The notes: generated by a model from the letters alone, not told the origin. 64,000 nucleotides of DNA from Tessaracoccus aquimaris (GCF_001997345.1 NZ_CP019606.1:3658001-3722000), one strand, 5' to 3'. Shown: positions 22,892-34,656, numbered from the stretch's first letter. Numbers and translations: made by a program.

Positions 22892-24079
22892 TCAGGCGGA
22901 GACCTCGTCGCGGGCGGCCACGAAGGCGGCGATCGCCGTGTCCAGGTCGTCGCGGGTCATCGTCGCGGACAACTGGGTGCGGATCCGCGCCTTCCCCTTC
23001 GGCACCACCGGGTAGCTGAACGCACGGACGTAGACGCCACGGGCCAGGATCGCGTCGGCCATCTTGGCCGCGAGCACCGCGTCGCCGAGCATCACGGGCA
23101 CGATCGGGTGATCCGACTTGGGCACCTCGAAGCCCTCCTCGACGATCCGACGCCGGAAGTAGGCCGTGTTCTCGCGCAGCCGGTCCAGCAGTTCGGGGTG
23201 CGAGCCGATCAGGTCGAGCACCGCCATCGACGCCGCCGTGATGGACGGGGCGAGCGAGTTGCTGAACAGGTACGGGCGGGAACGCTGGCGCAGCAGTTCC
23301 ACCATCGGGGCCCGAGCGCACGTGAAGCCGCCCGACGCGCCGCCGAGGGCCTTGCCGAGGGTTCCCGTCAGGATGTCGACGCGGTCGGTGACCCCGAACA
23401 GCTCGGGGGTCCCTGCGCCCGTCGCCCCCATGAAGCCGACCGCGTGCGAGTCGTCGACCATCACGAGGGCGTCGTACTCGTCGGCGATCGCGCAGATCTC
23501 GTCGAGCGGCGCGACGTAGCCGTCCATCGAGAACACGCCGTCGGTGGCGATCAGCCGGTGCCGCGCCCCGGCGGCCGCCTCCAGTTGGCGGCGAAGGTCG
23601 TCGAGGTCGCGGTTGTGGTAGCGGTAGCGCTGCGCCTTCGACAGCCGGACGCCGTCGATGATGGAGGCGTGGTTCAGCTCGTCGGAGATGATCGCGTCCT
23701 CGGCCCCGAGCAGCGTCTCGAACAGGCCGCCGTTGGCGTCGAAGCACGACGAGTACAAGATGGTGTCGAAGCCGTCGGCGCCGAGCCGCAGGAACGAGGT
23801 GAGCGCCGACTCGAGTTCCTTGTGCTGGGTCTGCGTGCCGCAGATGAAGCGGACCGACGCCATCCCGAAGCCCCACCTGTCGAGGGCGTCCTTGGCCGCC
23901 TCGATCAGCACAGGTGAGTCGGCGAGGCCCAGATAGTTGTTGGCGCACAGGTTGATGACCTCACCCCCGAGCGTCCCCACGTGGGTCGACTGGGCCGTGG
24001 TCAGCGGCGCCTCCTCCTTGTAGAGGCCGTCGCTGCGCAGTTGGGCCAGTTCGCCGTTGATCTGCTCGATGATGTCCAT
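22892..24079 (-). CDS. kbl: 2-amino-3-ketobutyrate CoA ligase (glycine C-acetyltransferase)
   Basis: A 395-residue PLP enzyme of the alpha-oxoamine synthase family that converts 2-amino-3-ketobutyrate and CoA to glycine and acetyl-Co[15 protein letters not shown], the [14 protein letters not shown] segment, [11 protein letters not shown] and [14 protein letters not shown] with the PLP lysine are conserved. ATG 24079 is chosen ([11 protein letters not shown]) with GAGGAG upstream; the frame runs further upstream only as shadow of tdh. It lies 38 nt after tdh, forming the two-step threonine degradation operon. Confidence 0.94.
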   Translation of the reverse strand: MDIIEQINGELAQLRSDGLYKEEAPLTTAQSTHVGTLGGEVINLCANNYLGLADSPVLIEAAKDALDRWGFGMASVRFICGTQTQHKELESALTSFLRLGADGFDTILYSSCFDANGGLFETLLGAEDAIISDELNHASIIDGVRLSKAQRYRYHNRDLDDLRRQLEAAAGARHRLIATDGVFSMDGYVAPLDEICAIADEYDALVMVDDSHAVGFMGATGAGTPELFGVTDRVDILTGTLGKALGGASGGFTCARAPMVELLRQRSRPYLFSNSLAPSITAASMAVLDLIGSHPELLDRLRENTAYFRRRIVEEGFEVPKSDHPIVPVMLGDAVLAAKMADAILARGVYVRAFSYPVVPKGKARIRTQLSATMTRDDLDTAIAAFVAARDEVSA

Positions 24080-24117
24080 GCCTGCTCCTCTGGTGGTGTC
24101 GGTGGATGCCTGCTGTG

Positions 24118-25143
24118 TCAGTCCCAGGTCATGATGACCTTGCCGGAGCGCCCGTCGCCCGCCACGGCGAACGCCTGCTCGAACTCTCGTGCCGGGAAGC
24201 GGTGCGTGATGACGCCCGAGATGTCGAGGCCGGAGCGCAGCAGCGAGCTCATCGCGTACCAGGTCTCGAAGATCTGGCGGCCCGTGACGCCCTGGATGGT
24301 CAACATGTTGAAGATGATGGTGGAGAAGTCGACGGTCAGTTCCCGGGTCGGGGTGCCGAGCAGGGCGATCCTGCCGCCGTGGGTCATGTTGTTGATCATG
24401 GTCGTCAACGCGACCCCGGAGCCCGACATCTCCAGGCCGATGTCGAAGCCCTCCCGCATCGAGAACCGGTCGTAGACGTCGGAGAGCGACTCGCGACCGA
24501 CGTTGACGGTGGAGGTCAGGCCGAGCGAGCGGGCCAGTTCGAGGCGCTCGTCGCTCAGGTCGGTGATGACGACGTTGCGGGCGCCCTGGAACTTGGCGAC
24601 AAGGGCGGCCATGATCCCGATCGGGCCGGCGCCGCTGACCAGCACGTCCTCGGCGAGGGCCGGGAACTGCAGCGCGGCGTGCACCGCGTTGCCGAACGGG
24701 TCGAAGATGGCGGCGACGTCCGGGTCGGCGTCCTGCGGGTGCACCCAGACGTTGGCGGCGGGCATCGCGAAGTACTCGGCGAAGGCGCCGTCGACGTGGT
24801 ACCCGATTCCGCGGGTGTTGCGGCACAGGTGCCGTCTGCCCGCCAGGCACGCGCGGCACCTGCCGCACACGTAGTGTCCCTCGCCGGAGACGAACTGGCC
24901 GACCTCCAGGCCCGTGACGGAGGAACCGAGTTCGACGATGTGCCCGCAGAACTCGTGGCCGATGATGCGCGGGGTGGTGACTGTCTTCTCGGCCCAGCCG
25001 TCCCACGTCGCGATGTGCAGGTCGGTGCCGCAGATGCCGGTGCGGCTGACGCGGATCAGCACCTCCGTCGGCGAGGGGGTCGGGGTCGGGACGTCGATCA
25101 GTTCCAGCCCAGGGCCGGGTCGCGTCTTCGCAAGGGCCAACAT
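24118..25143 (-). CDS. tdh: L-threonine 3-dehydrogenase (zinc-dependent)
   Basis: A 341-residue zinc alcohol-dehydrogenase-family enzyme that oxidises threonine with NAD to 2-amino-3-ketobutyrate. The catalytic zinc ligands lie in GICGTDLHI and [14 protein letters not shown], the structural zinc cysteines in [17 protein letters not shown], and the nucleotide-binding motif is [15 protein letters not shown]. Length and motif order equal E. coli Tdh. It is upstream of and coupled to kbl. Confidence 0.95.
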   Translation of the reverse strand: MLALAKTRPGPGLELIDVPTPTPSPTEVLIRVSRTGICGTDLHIATWDGWAEKTVTTPRIIGHEFCGHIVELGSSVTGLEVGQFVSGEGHYVCGRCRACLAGRRHLCRNTRGIGYHVDGAFAEYFAMPAANVWVHPQDADPDVAAIFDPFGNAVHAALQFPALAEDVLVSGAGPIGIMAALVAKFQGARNVVITDLSDERLELARSLGLTSTVNVGRESLSDVYDRFSMREGFDIGLEMSGSGVALTTMINNMTHGGRIALLGTPTRELTVDFSTIIFNMLTIQGVTGRQIFETWYAMSSLLRSGLDISGVITHRFPAREFEQAFAVAGDGRSGKVIMTWD

Positions 25144-25210
25144 AGGATCAATACTTGCACGCCAGCGCGACTTGGCGGCCCCGGGGTGCAGTGACGGTGA
25201 GCGACGCGGT

Positions 25211-25594
25211 TCAGTCGTCGTTGTCGGGAAGGTCCAGTTGCCCGACGAGACGGGCGGGGGCCTGGATGCAGTAGGACTCGGTGAGCAGTTCGGCGACCTC
25301 GACCCAGTCGGTGTCCGCGTCGAGGATCAGGCCGATCACATCGGAGCCCCACCCCGCGCGGAAGTAGGGATGGCCCAGGTGCTCGAAGGCGACGACGTCG
25401 GCGCTCTGCCCGCGCAGCACGATCCGGAACTGCTGATCCTCGCCTCCGAACAGGTGTGCGACCGTCGACGACCCGACCCGCCACCTGACGCCGACCCAGG
25501 CGTCCTCCTCGCGGGTCTCGGGCAGCGTCGCCATCACGGCTCGCACCCGGTCCGCGAGCTGGTCCGGGACCTCGGGCCGTTCGCGTTTCGCCAT
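25211..25594 (-). CDS. MmcQ/YjbR-like family protein
   Basis: A 127-residue soluble protein of the MmcQ/YjbR (CyaY-like fold) group. The pattern is typical: an N-terminal helix (VRAVMATLPETREEDAW), a beta-rich centre with GSSTVAHLFGG, and FEHLGHPYFRAGWGSDVIGLIL, then a helical WVEVAELLTESYCIQAPARL end. Such proteins may bind DNA or small molecules; the function is not established. It is isolated between tdh and the histidine kinase genes. Confidence 0.8.
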   Translation of the reverse strand: MAKRERPEVPDQLADRVRAVMATLPETREEDAWVGVRWRVGSSTVAHLFGGEDQQFRIVLRGQSADVVAFEHLGHPYFRAGWGSDVIGLILDADTDWVEVAELLTESYCIQAPARLVGQLDLPDNDD

Positions 25595-25613
25595 GGGGTC
25601 AGGGTGCCACAGG

Positions 25614-26786
25614 TCAGGTGGAGAGCGTGACGTCGCTTGTCGGGACGTCCGCCTCCACGACCCAGTGCGCGTCGACCTCGCCTGCCGCGAACGACCCGTT
25701 GGTCAGCTCGACGCGTTCCCGCAGGCCGAGCAGCCCGCTTCCGGTCGAGTTCGGGTCGACGCGCGCCTGCGCCGGAAGCTGGTTGATCACCTGTACGTGC
25801 GCGCCCGCGTCGTCGACGCCAAGCGTGATGTCGACGGGTGAGCCCTTCGGGGAGTAGCGCATCGCGTTGGTCGCCGCCTCCCGCACGATCCGCGCGAGGG
25901 TCTTCTGGCTGGTGGCGTCGAGCCGGTCGATCTCCGGGTTGACCACGAGGCGCACCGGGTGCCCTGCATCCTCGAGCGTCGCCGTGACGGCGTGCGTGGT
26001 GGCGGTGATCGTCATGGCGCCCGCGTCGCTCGACTGTCCGGAGCGCAGCGAGTGGACGAGCGTCGACAGGTCGTTGCGGGCGCTCTCGGTGGTGCGGCTC
26101 AGGTGCGCAACCGTCGAGGAGATCCGTTCGGGCTCCATGGCGCTCGGGGTCAGGTGCATCGCGATCAGCGACAGTTGGTGCGCGACGATGTCGTGCAGTT
26201 CGGAGGCGAGTTGGCGGCGCTCCTCCATCCGCGCCTCGTCGCGCTCCCGGGCGAGCCGGGACACCTCTTCGAGTTGGCGCAGTCGCACGGTGCGGAAGAA
26301 GTAGACGCCGATCCCGCCGAGCACCGACGGCAGCGCCAGCGGGACGGTGTCGATGAGCCTCAGTTGCGACGGCCAGGTCGTTGTCTCGACCAGGACCATC
26401 CAGCCGATGGCGACCAGCGGAAGCGTCAGCGGCAGCCTCGACACCACGATGACGGTCAGTGCAGAGGCGGCGATCGTCGGCTGCGTGAACGCCCAGAGCG
26501 TCTCGCCCGGCATCAGGGAGGACAGGACCACCTCGACCAGCAGGATCAGCGCACCGAGCCACGGCCGCCAGACGGCTACCAGGATGCCGACGCACACCAC
26601 CAACCACTGCAGGTCGCCGGTCCAGTCGAGGCCGTTGAACAGGCTGAAGCCGAGCACCAGGAGTGCGAGCACCGCGCCGGCGGCGCTCAGCACACCGAGC
26701 ACCTGCTGGTCCTGCCCGAGCGAGGCGAGCGGGTGCCGTCGCCTCGGCGCTTGGACGGTGGCTCCGAGCGTCAAGCGGGCGGTCAT
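25614..26786 (-). CDS. Sensor histidine kinase (NarL-system type, HisKA_3)
   Basis: A 390-residue membrane histidine kinase. Residues ~30-155 hold about five hydrophobic helices (VLGVLSAAGAVLALLVLGF, WLVVCVGILVAVWRPWLGAL, LTVIVVSRLPLTLPLVAIGW, LALPSVLGGIGVYFF). The dimerisation helix RRQLASELHDIVAHQLSL carries the phosphoacceptor histidine, and the HATPase part has IVREAATNAMRYS (N box) and STGSGLLGLRERV (G box). ATG 26786 overlaps the stop of the upstream kinase-like gene (ATGA). Its natural partner is the NarL-type regulator encoded divergently at 27955. Confidence 0.9.
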   Translation of the reverse strand: MTARLTLGATVQAPRRRHPLASLGQDQQVLGVLSAAGAVLALLVLGFSLFNGLDWTGDLQWLVVCVGILVAVWRPWLGALILLVEVVLSSLMPGETLWAFTQPTIAASALTVIVVSRLPLTLPLVAIGWMVLVETTTWPSQLRLIDTVPLALPSVLGGIGVYFFRTVRLRQLEEVSRLARERDEARMEERRQLASELHDIVAHQLSLIAMHLTPSAMEPERISSTVAHLSRTTESARNDLSTLVHSLRSGQSSDAGAMTITATTHAVTATLEDAGHPVRLVVNPEIDRLDATSQKTLARIVREAATNAMRYSPKGSPVDITLGVDDAGAHVQVINQLPAQARVDPNSTGSGLLGLRERVELTNGSFAAGEVDAHWVVEADVPTSDVTLST

Positions 26787-27826
26787 GCCTTGGAGATCGG
26801 TGATCTCGAGGGCGCCGCCGGCGGCGGAGGCCTGCTCCTCGACGCGACCCGCGCGGTGCAGATCGTCGGGGACAGGCCGGCACAGGTCAGGCACAGCGTG
26901 AGGGGCGCTCCGGTGTCGACCTCGAGGGTGCACACGGCACCCGGGGGAGCGGACGCGACGATGGCCTCCGCGCCCATCCGCAGGAAGCCCGACACCACCG
27001 AGGCGACATCGCGCGAGCCGATGCCGTCCGACCCCTCGATCTCCACCTCGAAGCCGTGCGAGACCAGTTCGTCCTCGAACCACTCGATGGCTGCGGCCAG
27101 GCTCACGGCGTCGGCGGCGTTGGCGGGGGCACGCAGAGTCGTCACCAGCAGTCGCAGCCGGGCAAGGGCTGAGCGGGACTCGTCTCCGACCCGGCTGAGG
27201 ATGTGGCGGGCGTTCTCGGGGTCGGGGTCGCGGCCTGCGCGCTCCAGCGCGCGCGTGGTGTCGTTCAGGTTGCGCACCAGCAGCGAGGCGAGTTCGCCCG
27301 CTAGCGCCGTGCGTTCCTCCTCGCGCGCCAGGGCGGTGCGCCTGCTCAGCGCCTCGATCTGGTTCTCGCCGAGGGCCTGGTTGCCGAGCCAGGTGCGGAT
27401 CCAGAGCCCCACGGCATAGCAGAGCGCCAACGCGGCGACCACGGCCATGGTGCGGATCGGCAGCTTGACGATCACGCTGTCGTAGAGCACGAAGCTCAGG
27501 TGGATCGCGGCCAACGCGACCACGCCGCGCGGGCGCCACCGGATGGCGGCCATCACGGCCGTGAAGCCCATCGCCACCAGGCCGAGGCCGAAGTGGGCGT
27601 AGTGGGGGGCCACCACCAGCAACGGGACCGAGATCAGCGCCCCGAGGCCCGGCCACCAGAGGCACAGGACCGCCGAGAGCGTCTCGAGCGTCGACAGCAG
27701 CGACTCCATGTCGGACGCGAAGAACGGGAACGAGATCCCGCCGCCGAGCACGAGCAGGGACACGATGGTGACCTTGACGAGGGGAATGATCCACCCGACA
27801 ACGCCAGAGGTGCCCTGGATCGCCAC
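26783..27826 (-). CDS. Membrane histidine-kinase-like protein lacking the phosphoacceptor histidine (pseudo-kinase)
   Basis: A 347-residue paralogue of the downstream kinase: N-terminal hydrophobic helices (IPLVKVTIVSLLVLGGGISF, LGLVAMGFTAVMAAIRW, VVAALALCYAVGLWI), then a HisKA_3-like helix. Where active kinases read ELHD, this protein reads ELAS (ALAGELASLLVRNL), so the histidine is absent. The ATPase part is also eroded: the N-box asparagine is missing (FLRMGAEAIVASA) and no G box is visible. GTG 27826 has GAGGGGGA upstream. It overlaps the active kinase gene by 4 bp, and probably acts as a sensing or regulatory partner in a heterodimer, though simple decay is possible. Confidence 0.78.
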   Translation of the reverse strand: MAIQGTSGVVGWIIPLVKVTIVSLLVLGGGISFPFFASDMESLLSTLETLSAVLCLWWPGLGALISVPLLVVAPHYAHFGLGLVAMGFTAVMAAIRWRPRGVVALAAIHLSFVLYDSVIVKLPIRTMAVVAALALCYAVGLWIRTWLGNQALGENQIEALSRRTALAREEERTALAGELASLLVRNLNDTTRALERAGRDPDPENARHILSRVGDESRSALARLRLLVTTLRAPANAADAVSLAAAIEWFEDELVSHGFEVEIEGSDGIGSRDVASVVSGFLRMGAEAIVASAPPGAVCTLEVDTGAPLTLCLTCAGLSPTICTARVASRSRPPPPAAPSRSPISKA

Positions 27827-27915
27827 GGTGTCCCCCTCTCTCCGCAGCCGCTGCGCCCACCTTAGAGTGTTGCCCTGACTGCAGTCGCACCACCCCTGGG
27901 GGTGTGTCATCTGGC

Positions 27916-27932
27916 CTTCCGTTGGCCGGAAG
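27916..27932. promoter_or_regulatory. Inverted repeat CTTCCG-N5-CGGAAG in the divergent kinase/regulator promoter region
   Basis: A 17-bp perfect inverted repeat centred in the 128-bp gap between the pseudo-kinase and the response regulator. Position and size fit a NarL-type operator, possibly autoregulatory. Confidence 0.42.
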
Positions 27933-27954
27933 TGAACTTGGAAGGGTCAGGACC

Positions 27955-28653
27955 GTGACAAAGAATGAACAGATGCCCATCCCAACGCCCGTTCGCGTGC
28001 TCATCGTCGACGATGAGTCGCTGGTGCGCAGCGCGTTCCGGGCCTTGTTGAGTGCCGATCCGGGGTATCAGGTCGTCGCGGAGGCGAAGGAGGGCGGTGA
28101 GGGCGTCACCATGTTTGGCCGGTTCCTGCCCGACATCGTGCTGATGGACCTCCAGATGGCCCCGATGAACGGCGTGCAGGCGACGCGGGAGATCTGCGAG
28201 AAGCAGCCGGACGCGTGCGTGCTTGCGCTCACCACGTTCGGCACCCGCAACTACATCGTTGCCGCGCTGCGGGCGGGCGCAGCGGGCTACCTGTTGAAGG
28301 ACTCCCGCCCCGAACAGCTCCTCGCGGGCATCCAGCAGGCGCTGCGCGGCGACATGCCGCTTTCCTCGACGGTGCGCCGCCAACTGGTGGACACCATCGT
28401 CGCCGACCAACTCCCGGCGCAGCCCGAGATCTCGCTCACCCCGCGCGAGAAGGAACTGCTCGAATGGCTGACGCACGGCCTCACCAACCGGCAGATCGCG
28501 CGCAACATGCACCTGTCCGAGGGCTCAGTCAAGCAGTACCTGGCGCACGTCGGCGAGAAGCTCGGCGTCACCTCGCGCACCCAGATCCTCGTCAAGGCGA
28601 TCCAGCTCCGCCTCGTCGATCCCCACCGACCGTCCGGGCAGCCCGCCCGATAG
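27955..28653 (+). CDS. NarL/FixJ-type response regulator
   Basis: A 232-residue regulator with a receiver domain (VRVLIVDDESLVRSAF, phosphoacceptor Asp in DIVLMDLQM, conserved Lys in YLLKDSRPEQ) and a C-terminal LuxR-type helix-turn-helix (LTPREKELLEWLTHGLTNRQI, then LSEGSVKQYLAHVGEKLG). GTG 27955 is preferred because GGAAGG lies about 10 nt upstream; ATG 27973 is possible. It is divergent from the kinase pair and directly upstream of an ABC exporter, which is the likely target of the system. Confidence 0.92.
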   Translation: MTKNEQMPIPTPVRVLIVDDESLVRSAFRALLSADPGYQVVAEAKEGGEGVTMFGRFLPDIVLMDLQMAPMNGVQATREICEKQPDACVLALTTFGTRNYIVAALRAGAAGYLLKDSRPEQLLAGIQQALRGDMPLSSTVRRQLVDTIVADQLPAQPEISLTPREKELLEWLTHGLTNRQIARNMHLSEGSVKQYLAHVGEKLGVTSRTQILVKAIQLRLVDPHRPSGQPAR

Positions 28654-28667
28654 ACCCTGGAGACCCA

Positions 28668-29471
28668 ATGCCTAGAGAACTCGACGAACTGCAACGCAAA
28701 GAAGCACCAGCCGCCGGGAACCTGGGTAGCCCAACGGGTCGCCCGCGGATCACAGCCGACGCCGTCCACAAGGCCTACCAGGTCGGCGACGACACCCTCG
28801 AGATCCTGCACGGGGTATCCCTCGCGGTCGAGGAGGGCGAACTGGTGGCGGTGATGGGCCCGTCCGGGTCCGGCAAGTCGACGCTGTTGTATTGCCTGGC
28901 CGGGCTCGAGGAGCCGACCTCGGGCGCCGTCTCGTTGGCGGGCAAGGAACTCGGGCCGCTATCGCGAGCCGACCTGGCGCGGATGCGCCGCACGTCGGTC
29001 GGCTTCGTGTTCCAGTCCTACAACCTGATCCCGACGCTGACGGCCCGCCAGAACGTGGCGCTGCCCTACACGCTGAACAAGGCAAAGGCGCCCACCGCGC
29101 TGATCGACCAGACGTTGACCACCGTCGGCCTCGCCGACCGGATGGACGCCCGCCCGCCGTCGATGTCGGGAGGCGAGCAGCAGCGCGTCGCCCTCGCGCG
29201 AGTCCTCGCGCAGCGCCCCCAGGTGCTCTTCGCCGACGAGCCGACCGGCGCCCTCGACTCACGCACCGGCGACGTGGTGCTGCAGGAACTGGTCCAGATC
29301 GCGCACCAGAGCGACAGTTGCGGACTGATCGTGACGCACGACCCGTCGGTCGCGGCGGCCTGCGACCGGGTGCTGTTCCTGCGCGACGGCAGACTCGCGG
29401 GCGAACTGACGGGAGCGACAATCGAAGAGGTCTCTGCGGTGCTCGCCGACCTCAGCCAGACGGAGGACTGA
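28668..29471 (+). CDS. ABC transporter ATP-binding protein (MacB/LolD type)
   Basis: A 267-residue ATPase with Walker A GPSGSGKST, signature MSGGEQQRVALARVLA, Walker B VLFADEPTGALD and the H-loop IVTHDP. It belongs to the MacB/LolD/FtsE group that pairs with FtsX-like permeases, and the partner gene starts 3 nt downstream. An unusual N-terminal extension of ~25 residues (ELDELQRKEAPAAGNLGSP) precedes the domain. Regulation by the adjacent two-component system suggests export of an antimicrobial peptide or response to envelope stress. Confidence 0.92.
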   Translation: MPRELDELQRKEAPAAGNLGSPTGRPRITADAVHKAYQVGDDTLEILHGVSLAVEEGELVAVMGPSGSGKSTLLYCLAGLEEPTSGAVSLAGKELGPLSRADLARMRRTSVGFVFQSYNLIPTLTARQNVALPYTLNKAKAPTALIDQTLTTVGLADRMDARPPSMSGGEQQRVALARVLAQRPQVLFADEPTGALDSRTGDVVLQELVQIAHQSDSCGLIVTHDPSVAAACDRVLFLRDGRLAGELTGATIEEVSAVLADLSQTED

Positions 29472-29474
29472 GCC

Positions 29475-30893
29475 GTGTGGCGCGTGTACCTGGCCGAACT
29501 GCGCGACTCCTGGCCCGCCTGGCTCGGTGTCAGCCTGACGTTCATCGTGACGAACCTGTCGTTTGCCAACAGTTCCCTCGTGCTCGCCTCCGGGTGGGCG
29601 GCCGTCGGTTCCGGCCAACTGGCCCTCAACGACAGCGCCGAGTTCACGGCGGCACCCATCACCAACTACGTCTTCTCCGCCATCGTCGCCCTGGTGGTGA
29701 TTTCCGGCGGAGCCAGGATGGTGGTCGACTCGCGCAGGGGTGCCCTCGCCCGGCTAGCCCTCGCGGGGGCCTCGCCGCGGCAGGTGATCGCCTCGGTCCT
29801 GGTGCAACTGGCCGCGGTCTCGCTCGCCTGCGCCGTGATCGCCGATGTGATCGCGCTCGTCACCCTTGACCCGTACCTCGGCTTCCTCACCACGGGCGTC
29901 GAGTCCGGGCTCGAGATCGCAAAGCCGGCACCCGTCTACGCCCTTGGCCAGATGCTGCTGGCCAACCTGGGCGTGGTGGCGGTCGCCCTGATCGGCGGCT
30001 ACTCGCAGGCGCGGCGGGCCGCGGCCGTTACCCCCGTCGAGGCGCTCCGGCAGGCAAGCGGGGGCACCGAGTTCCGGATGCGTCCCGTGCGCTGGGTCTT
30101 CGCGATCCTCGGCGGGTTGCTTCTGATCGGCCTGTTCGCCGCGATCGGCCCCATCGCGTCGGCGCGCACCAGCGAGACGGTCAGCACGCTGCTGCAACTG
30201 TCCATCGTCGCGCTGATGGTGTTTGTGGTGGTGGTCTCGTTGCTCGCACCGCTGCTGATCGGGCCGCTGACGCAGGCGTGGACGCGGATCCTGCCCATCC
30301 CGGACCCCGCCTGGACGCTGACCAGGCTGAACCTTGCCGCGCGCGGGGCGCAGTTCGCGCGCTCGGCGGTGCCCGTCATCTTCACCGTCGGCCTGATGTT
30401 CGGGCTGCTGTCGATCTTCCCGACCATCTACGCCACGTCGCTGATCAACGAGTTCCCCGGGGGCGTCGTGACGCTCGACAAGGCGAACCTCGGCGCGGTG
30501 CTCAGCCTCGTCGGCCCGGCGCTTGCGATCGCGCTGGCGGGCGCCGTCGGCAATGTCTTCATGATGAGCAAGCGGCGTGACGCCGAACTGGCGCTGCTCG
30601 GCATCACGGGCGCGACCCCCGGCCAGCGGCAGCGGATGGCCGTGCTGGAGGCCCTGATCCTGACCGTTACCTCCACGATGCTCGGGCTGCTCGCGTATGC
30701 GGTGATGGCTGGCTATCTCGCGCTGTCGTTCAGCCAGGCGGGCTATACGCCAGCGCTGTCGGTGCCGGTGTCGGCCTGGCTGGTCGCCGTGCTCGGCACC
30801 ACCCTCGTGCTCGTGGCGGCGACCTATCTGCCGACGCTGCGTGCCCTCGGACAGCCGGAGCCCCGCGTCGTTGCCGCAATGGTGGGGCAGTAG
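29475..30893 (+). CDS. FtsX-like ABC transporter permease
   Basis: A 472-residue membrane protein with about ten hydrophobic segments, including ITNYVFSAIVALVVISGG, LLQLSIVALMVFVVVVSLL and ALILTVTSTMLGLLAYAVM. Two FtsX-type transmembrane modules are seen, each followed by a conserved motif for ATPase contact (ARLALAGASPRQVIASVL; AELALLGITGATPGQRQRM). It forms a transporter with the preceding ATPase. The GTG start is 3 nt after that gene. Confidence 0.9.
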   Translation: MWRVYLAELRDSWPAWLGVSLTFIVTNLSFANSSLVLASGWAAVGSGQLALNDSAEFTAAPITNYVFSAIVALVVISGGARMVVDSRRGALARLALAGASPRQVIASVLVQLAAVSLACAVIADVIALVTLDPYLGFLTTGVESGLEIAKPAPVYALGQMLLANLGVVAVALIGGYSQARRAAAVTPVEALRQASGGTEFRMRPVRWVFAILGGLLLIGLFAAIGPIASARTSETVSTLLQLSIVALMVFVVVVSLLAPLLIGPLTQAWTRILPIPDPAWTLTRLNLAARGAQFARSAVPVIFTVGLMFGLLSIFPTIYATSLINEFPGGVVTLDKANLGAVLSLVGPALAIALAGAVGNVFMMSKRRDAELALLGITGATPGQRQRMAVLEALILTVTSTMLGLLAYAVMAGYLALSFSQAGYTPALSVPVSAWLVAVLGTTLVLVAATYLPTLRALGQPEPRVVAAMVGQ

Positions 30894-30966
30894 CGACCTG
30901 ATGGAAGCCGCCCTTGTCGGAGCGTCTGGGCCTACCGTTGAGGGGAATACACTGTCGGTTCTCAAC

Positions 30967-30987
30967 GTTGAGTGTCGTAGACTCAAC
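30967..30987 (+). promoter_or_regulatory. HAIR element (HspR operator) upstream of clpB
   Basis: GTTGAGT-N7-ACTCAAC is a perfect inverted repeat differing from the published HAIR consensus CTTGAGT-N7-ACTCAAG only in the outermost pair. It lies 38 bp before the clpB start codon. The left arm TTGAGT (30968-30973) could also act as a -35 box with GAAAAT (30991-30996) as -10. HspR repression of chaperone genes through this element is established in Streptomyces and mycobacteria. Confidence 0.85.
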
Positions 30988-31024
30988 TTTGAAAATCAGA
31001 TCTCATCAGGAGAGCACCAGAGAC

Positions 31025-33592
<2,568 letters not shown>

Positions 33593-33604
33593 GACACCCG
33601 CACC

Positions 33605-33634
33605 AAGGGCCCGCGGCACTCGCCGCGGGCCCTT
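33605..33634 (+). terminator. 13-bp hairpin downstream of clpB
   Basis: AAGGGCCCGCGGC and GCCGCGGGCCCTT pair around ACTC just after the clpB stop. It is a likely rho-independent terminator with a short T end. Confidence 0.75.
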
Positions 33635-33673
33635 GCCCATCGCGTCCGGACCCCTTGCGGGTACGCTTGAGCA

Positions 33674-34306
33674 ATGGTTGGCGACGACAACATACGCATT
33701 GGTGACTCGGAGCGCGAAGCGGCGGTCACGGAACTGCAGAACCATCACGCCGCCGGCCGGCTCAGCACCGACGAGTTCAACGACCGGATGGGCAAGGCCC
33801 TGGAGGCGAGGACGGCCTCCGAGCTGAGCGCCCTGTTCTACGACCTGCCTGGCAGCGCGCCGTCCCCGTACGAGGGCGGCTACGGCGATCCCTACGGGCT
33901 CGACGCGGGCTACACGACGCCGACCTCGACGCCCGCCACGTGGGGCGAGCCGAGCCAGGACGTGCAACAGGCAGAGGCGGTCCGCCCGTGGTTCGCGCAG
34001 TGGTGGATGATCATCCCCGCGCTCGTCATCGCCGGTGGGGCGAGCGGGCGGCTGTGGTTTCTCGTGCCTGCGATGGCCATCTGGCTGTGGGTGATCTGGC
34101 CGAGCCTGCACCAGCGGCGCCAGGTGACGCAGGCCCCCGCCGCGCCTCCCCGGCCGCTGACCTACTCGGAGCGCGACGAGGTGATCCTCGCGCTACAGAG
34201 CGCAGGGGAGGTCGCCGCGATCAGGCGCTACCGCCAACTCACGGGGGCGGACCTGTACACGGCCACCATGACCGTGCGTGCCATGAACCGCGAACTGGGC
34301 TCCTAA
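33674..34306 (+). CDS. DUF1707 (SHOCT-like) domain membrane protein
   Basis: A 210-residue protein. The N-terminal ~50 residues (IRIGDSEREAAVTELQNHHAAG then RLSTDEFNDRMGKALEARTASEL) are a DUF1707 domain common in actinobacteria. A Tyr/Pro/Gly-rich linker leads to two transmembrane helices around residues 108-140 (WWMIIPALVIAGGASG, LWFLVPAMAIWLWVIW) and a C-terminal helical region (VILALQSAGEVAAIRRYRQLTG) similar to short regulatory domains. The role is unknown. Confidence 0.85.
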   Translation: MVGDDNIRIGDSEREAAVTELQNHHAAGRLSTDEFNDRMGKALEARTASELSALFYDLPGSAPSPYEGGYGDPYGLDAGYTTPTSTPATWGEPSQDVQQAEAVRPWFAQWWMIIPALVIAGGASGRLWFLVPAMAIWLWVIWPSLHQRRQVTQAPAAPPRPLTYSERDEVILALQSAGEVAAIRRYRQLTGADLYTATMTVRAMNRELGS

Positions 34307-34656
34307 GGGAAGAACAGCCGCAGGTCGCCCGGGTTGGGGTTGAAGTACCCGACCGCGTTCTTACCCGCGATCGCGCGGGCGTCGGCGGCCGCCTTCTTGG
34401 CGTCGCCGTCGGGGCAGAAGGCGCGCGTCATGGTCCTGCCGAACTCGTAGCGCGTCGTCCCGTCCTTCGCGTCGGCGTATGGACCGTTCGTGGCGGGAAA
34501 GTCCTGCGAAAAGTCGGAGAACCAGATCCGCATGCCGACGGTCCCGATGTCGGGGTCGTCGTCCGGGGTCAACTGCGCGGAGTACCACGCCAGGAACTCG
34601 TCGTCGTCGACCCGTGGTGCGGCGGCGGCGTCGAAGATCGCGATCTCATAGGCCAT
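34303..34656 (-). CDS. Conserved hypothetical protein, 117 residues
   Basis: A small acidic protein without signal peptide or membrane segment. It begins MAYEIAIFDAAAAPRVDDDEF, has a central WYSAQLTPDDD and a basic/aromatic end (NPNPGDLRLFFP). ATG 34656 follows GGGAGG. I do not recognise a characterised family, although the style suggests a conserved actinobacterial protein. Its stop overlaps the convergent DUF1707 gene by 4 bp. Confidence 0.72.
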   Translation of the reverse strand: MAYEIAIFDAAAAPRVDDDEFLAWYSAQLTPDDDPDIGTVGMRIWFSDFSQDFPATNGPYADAKDGTTRYEFGRTMTRAFCPDGDAKKAAADARAIAGKNAVGYFNPNPGDLRLFFP

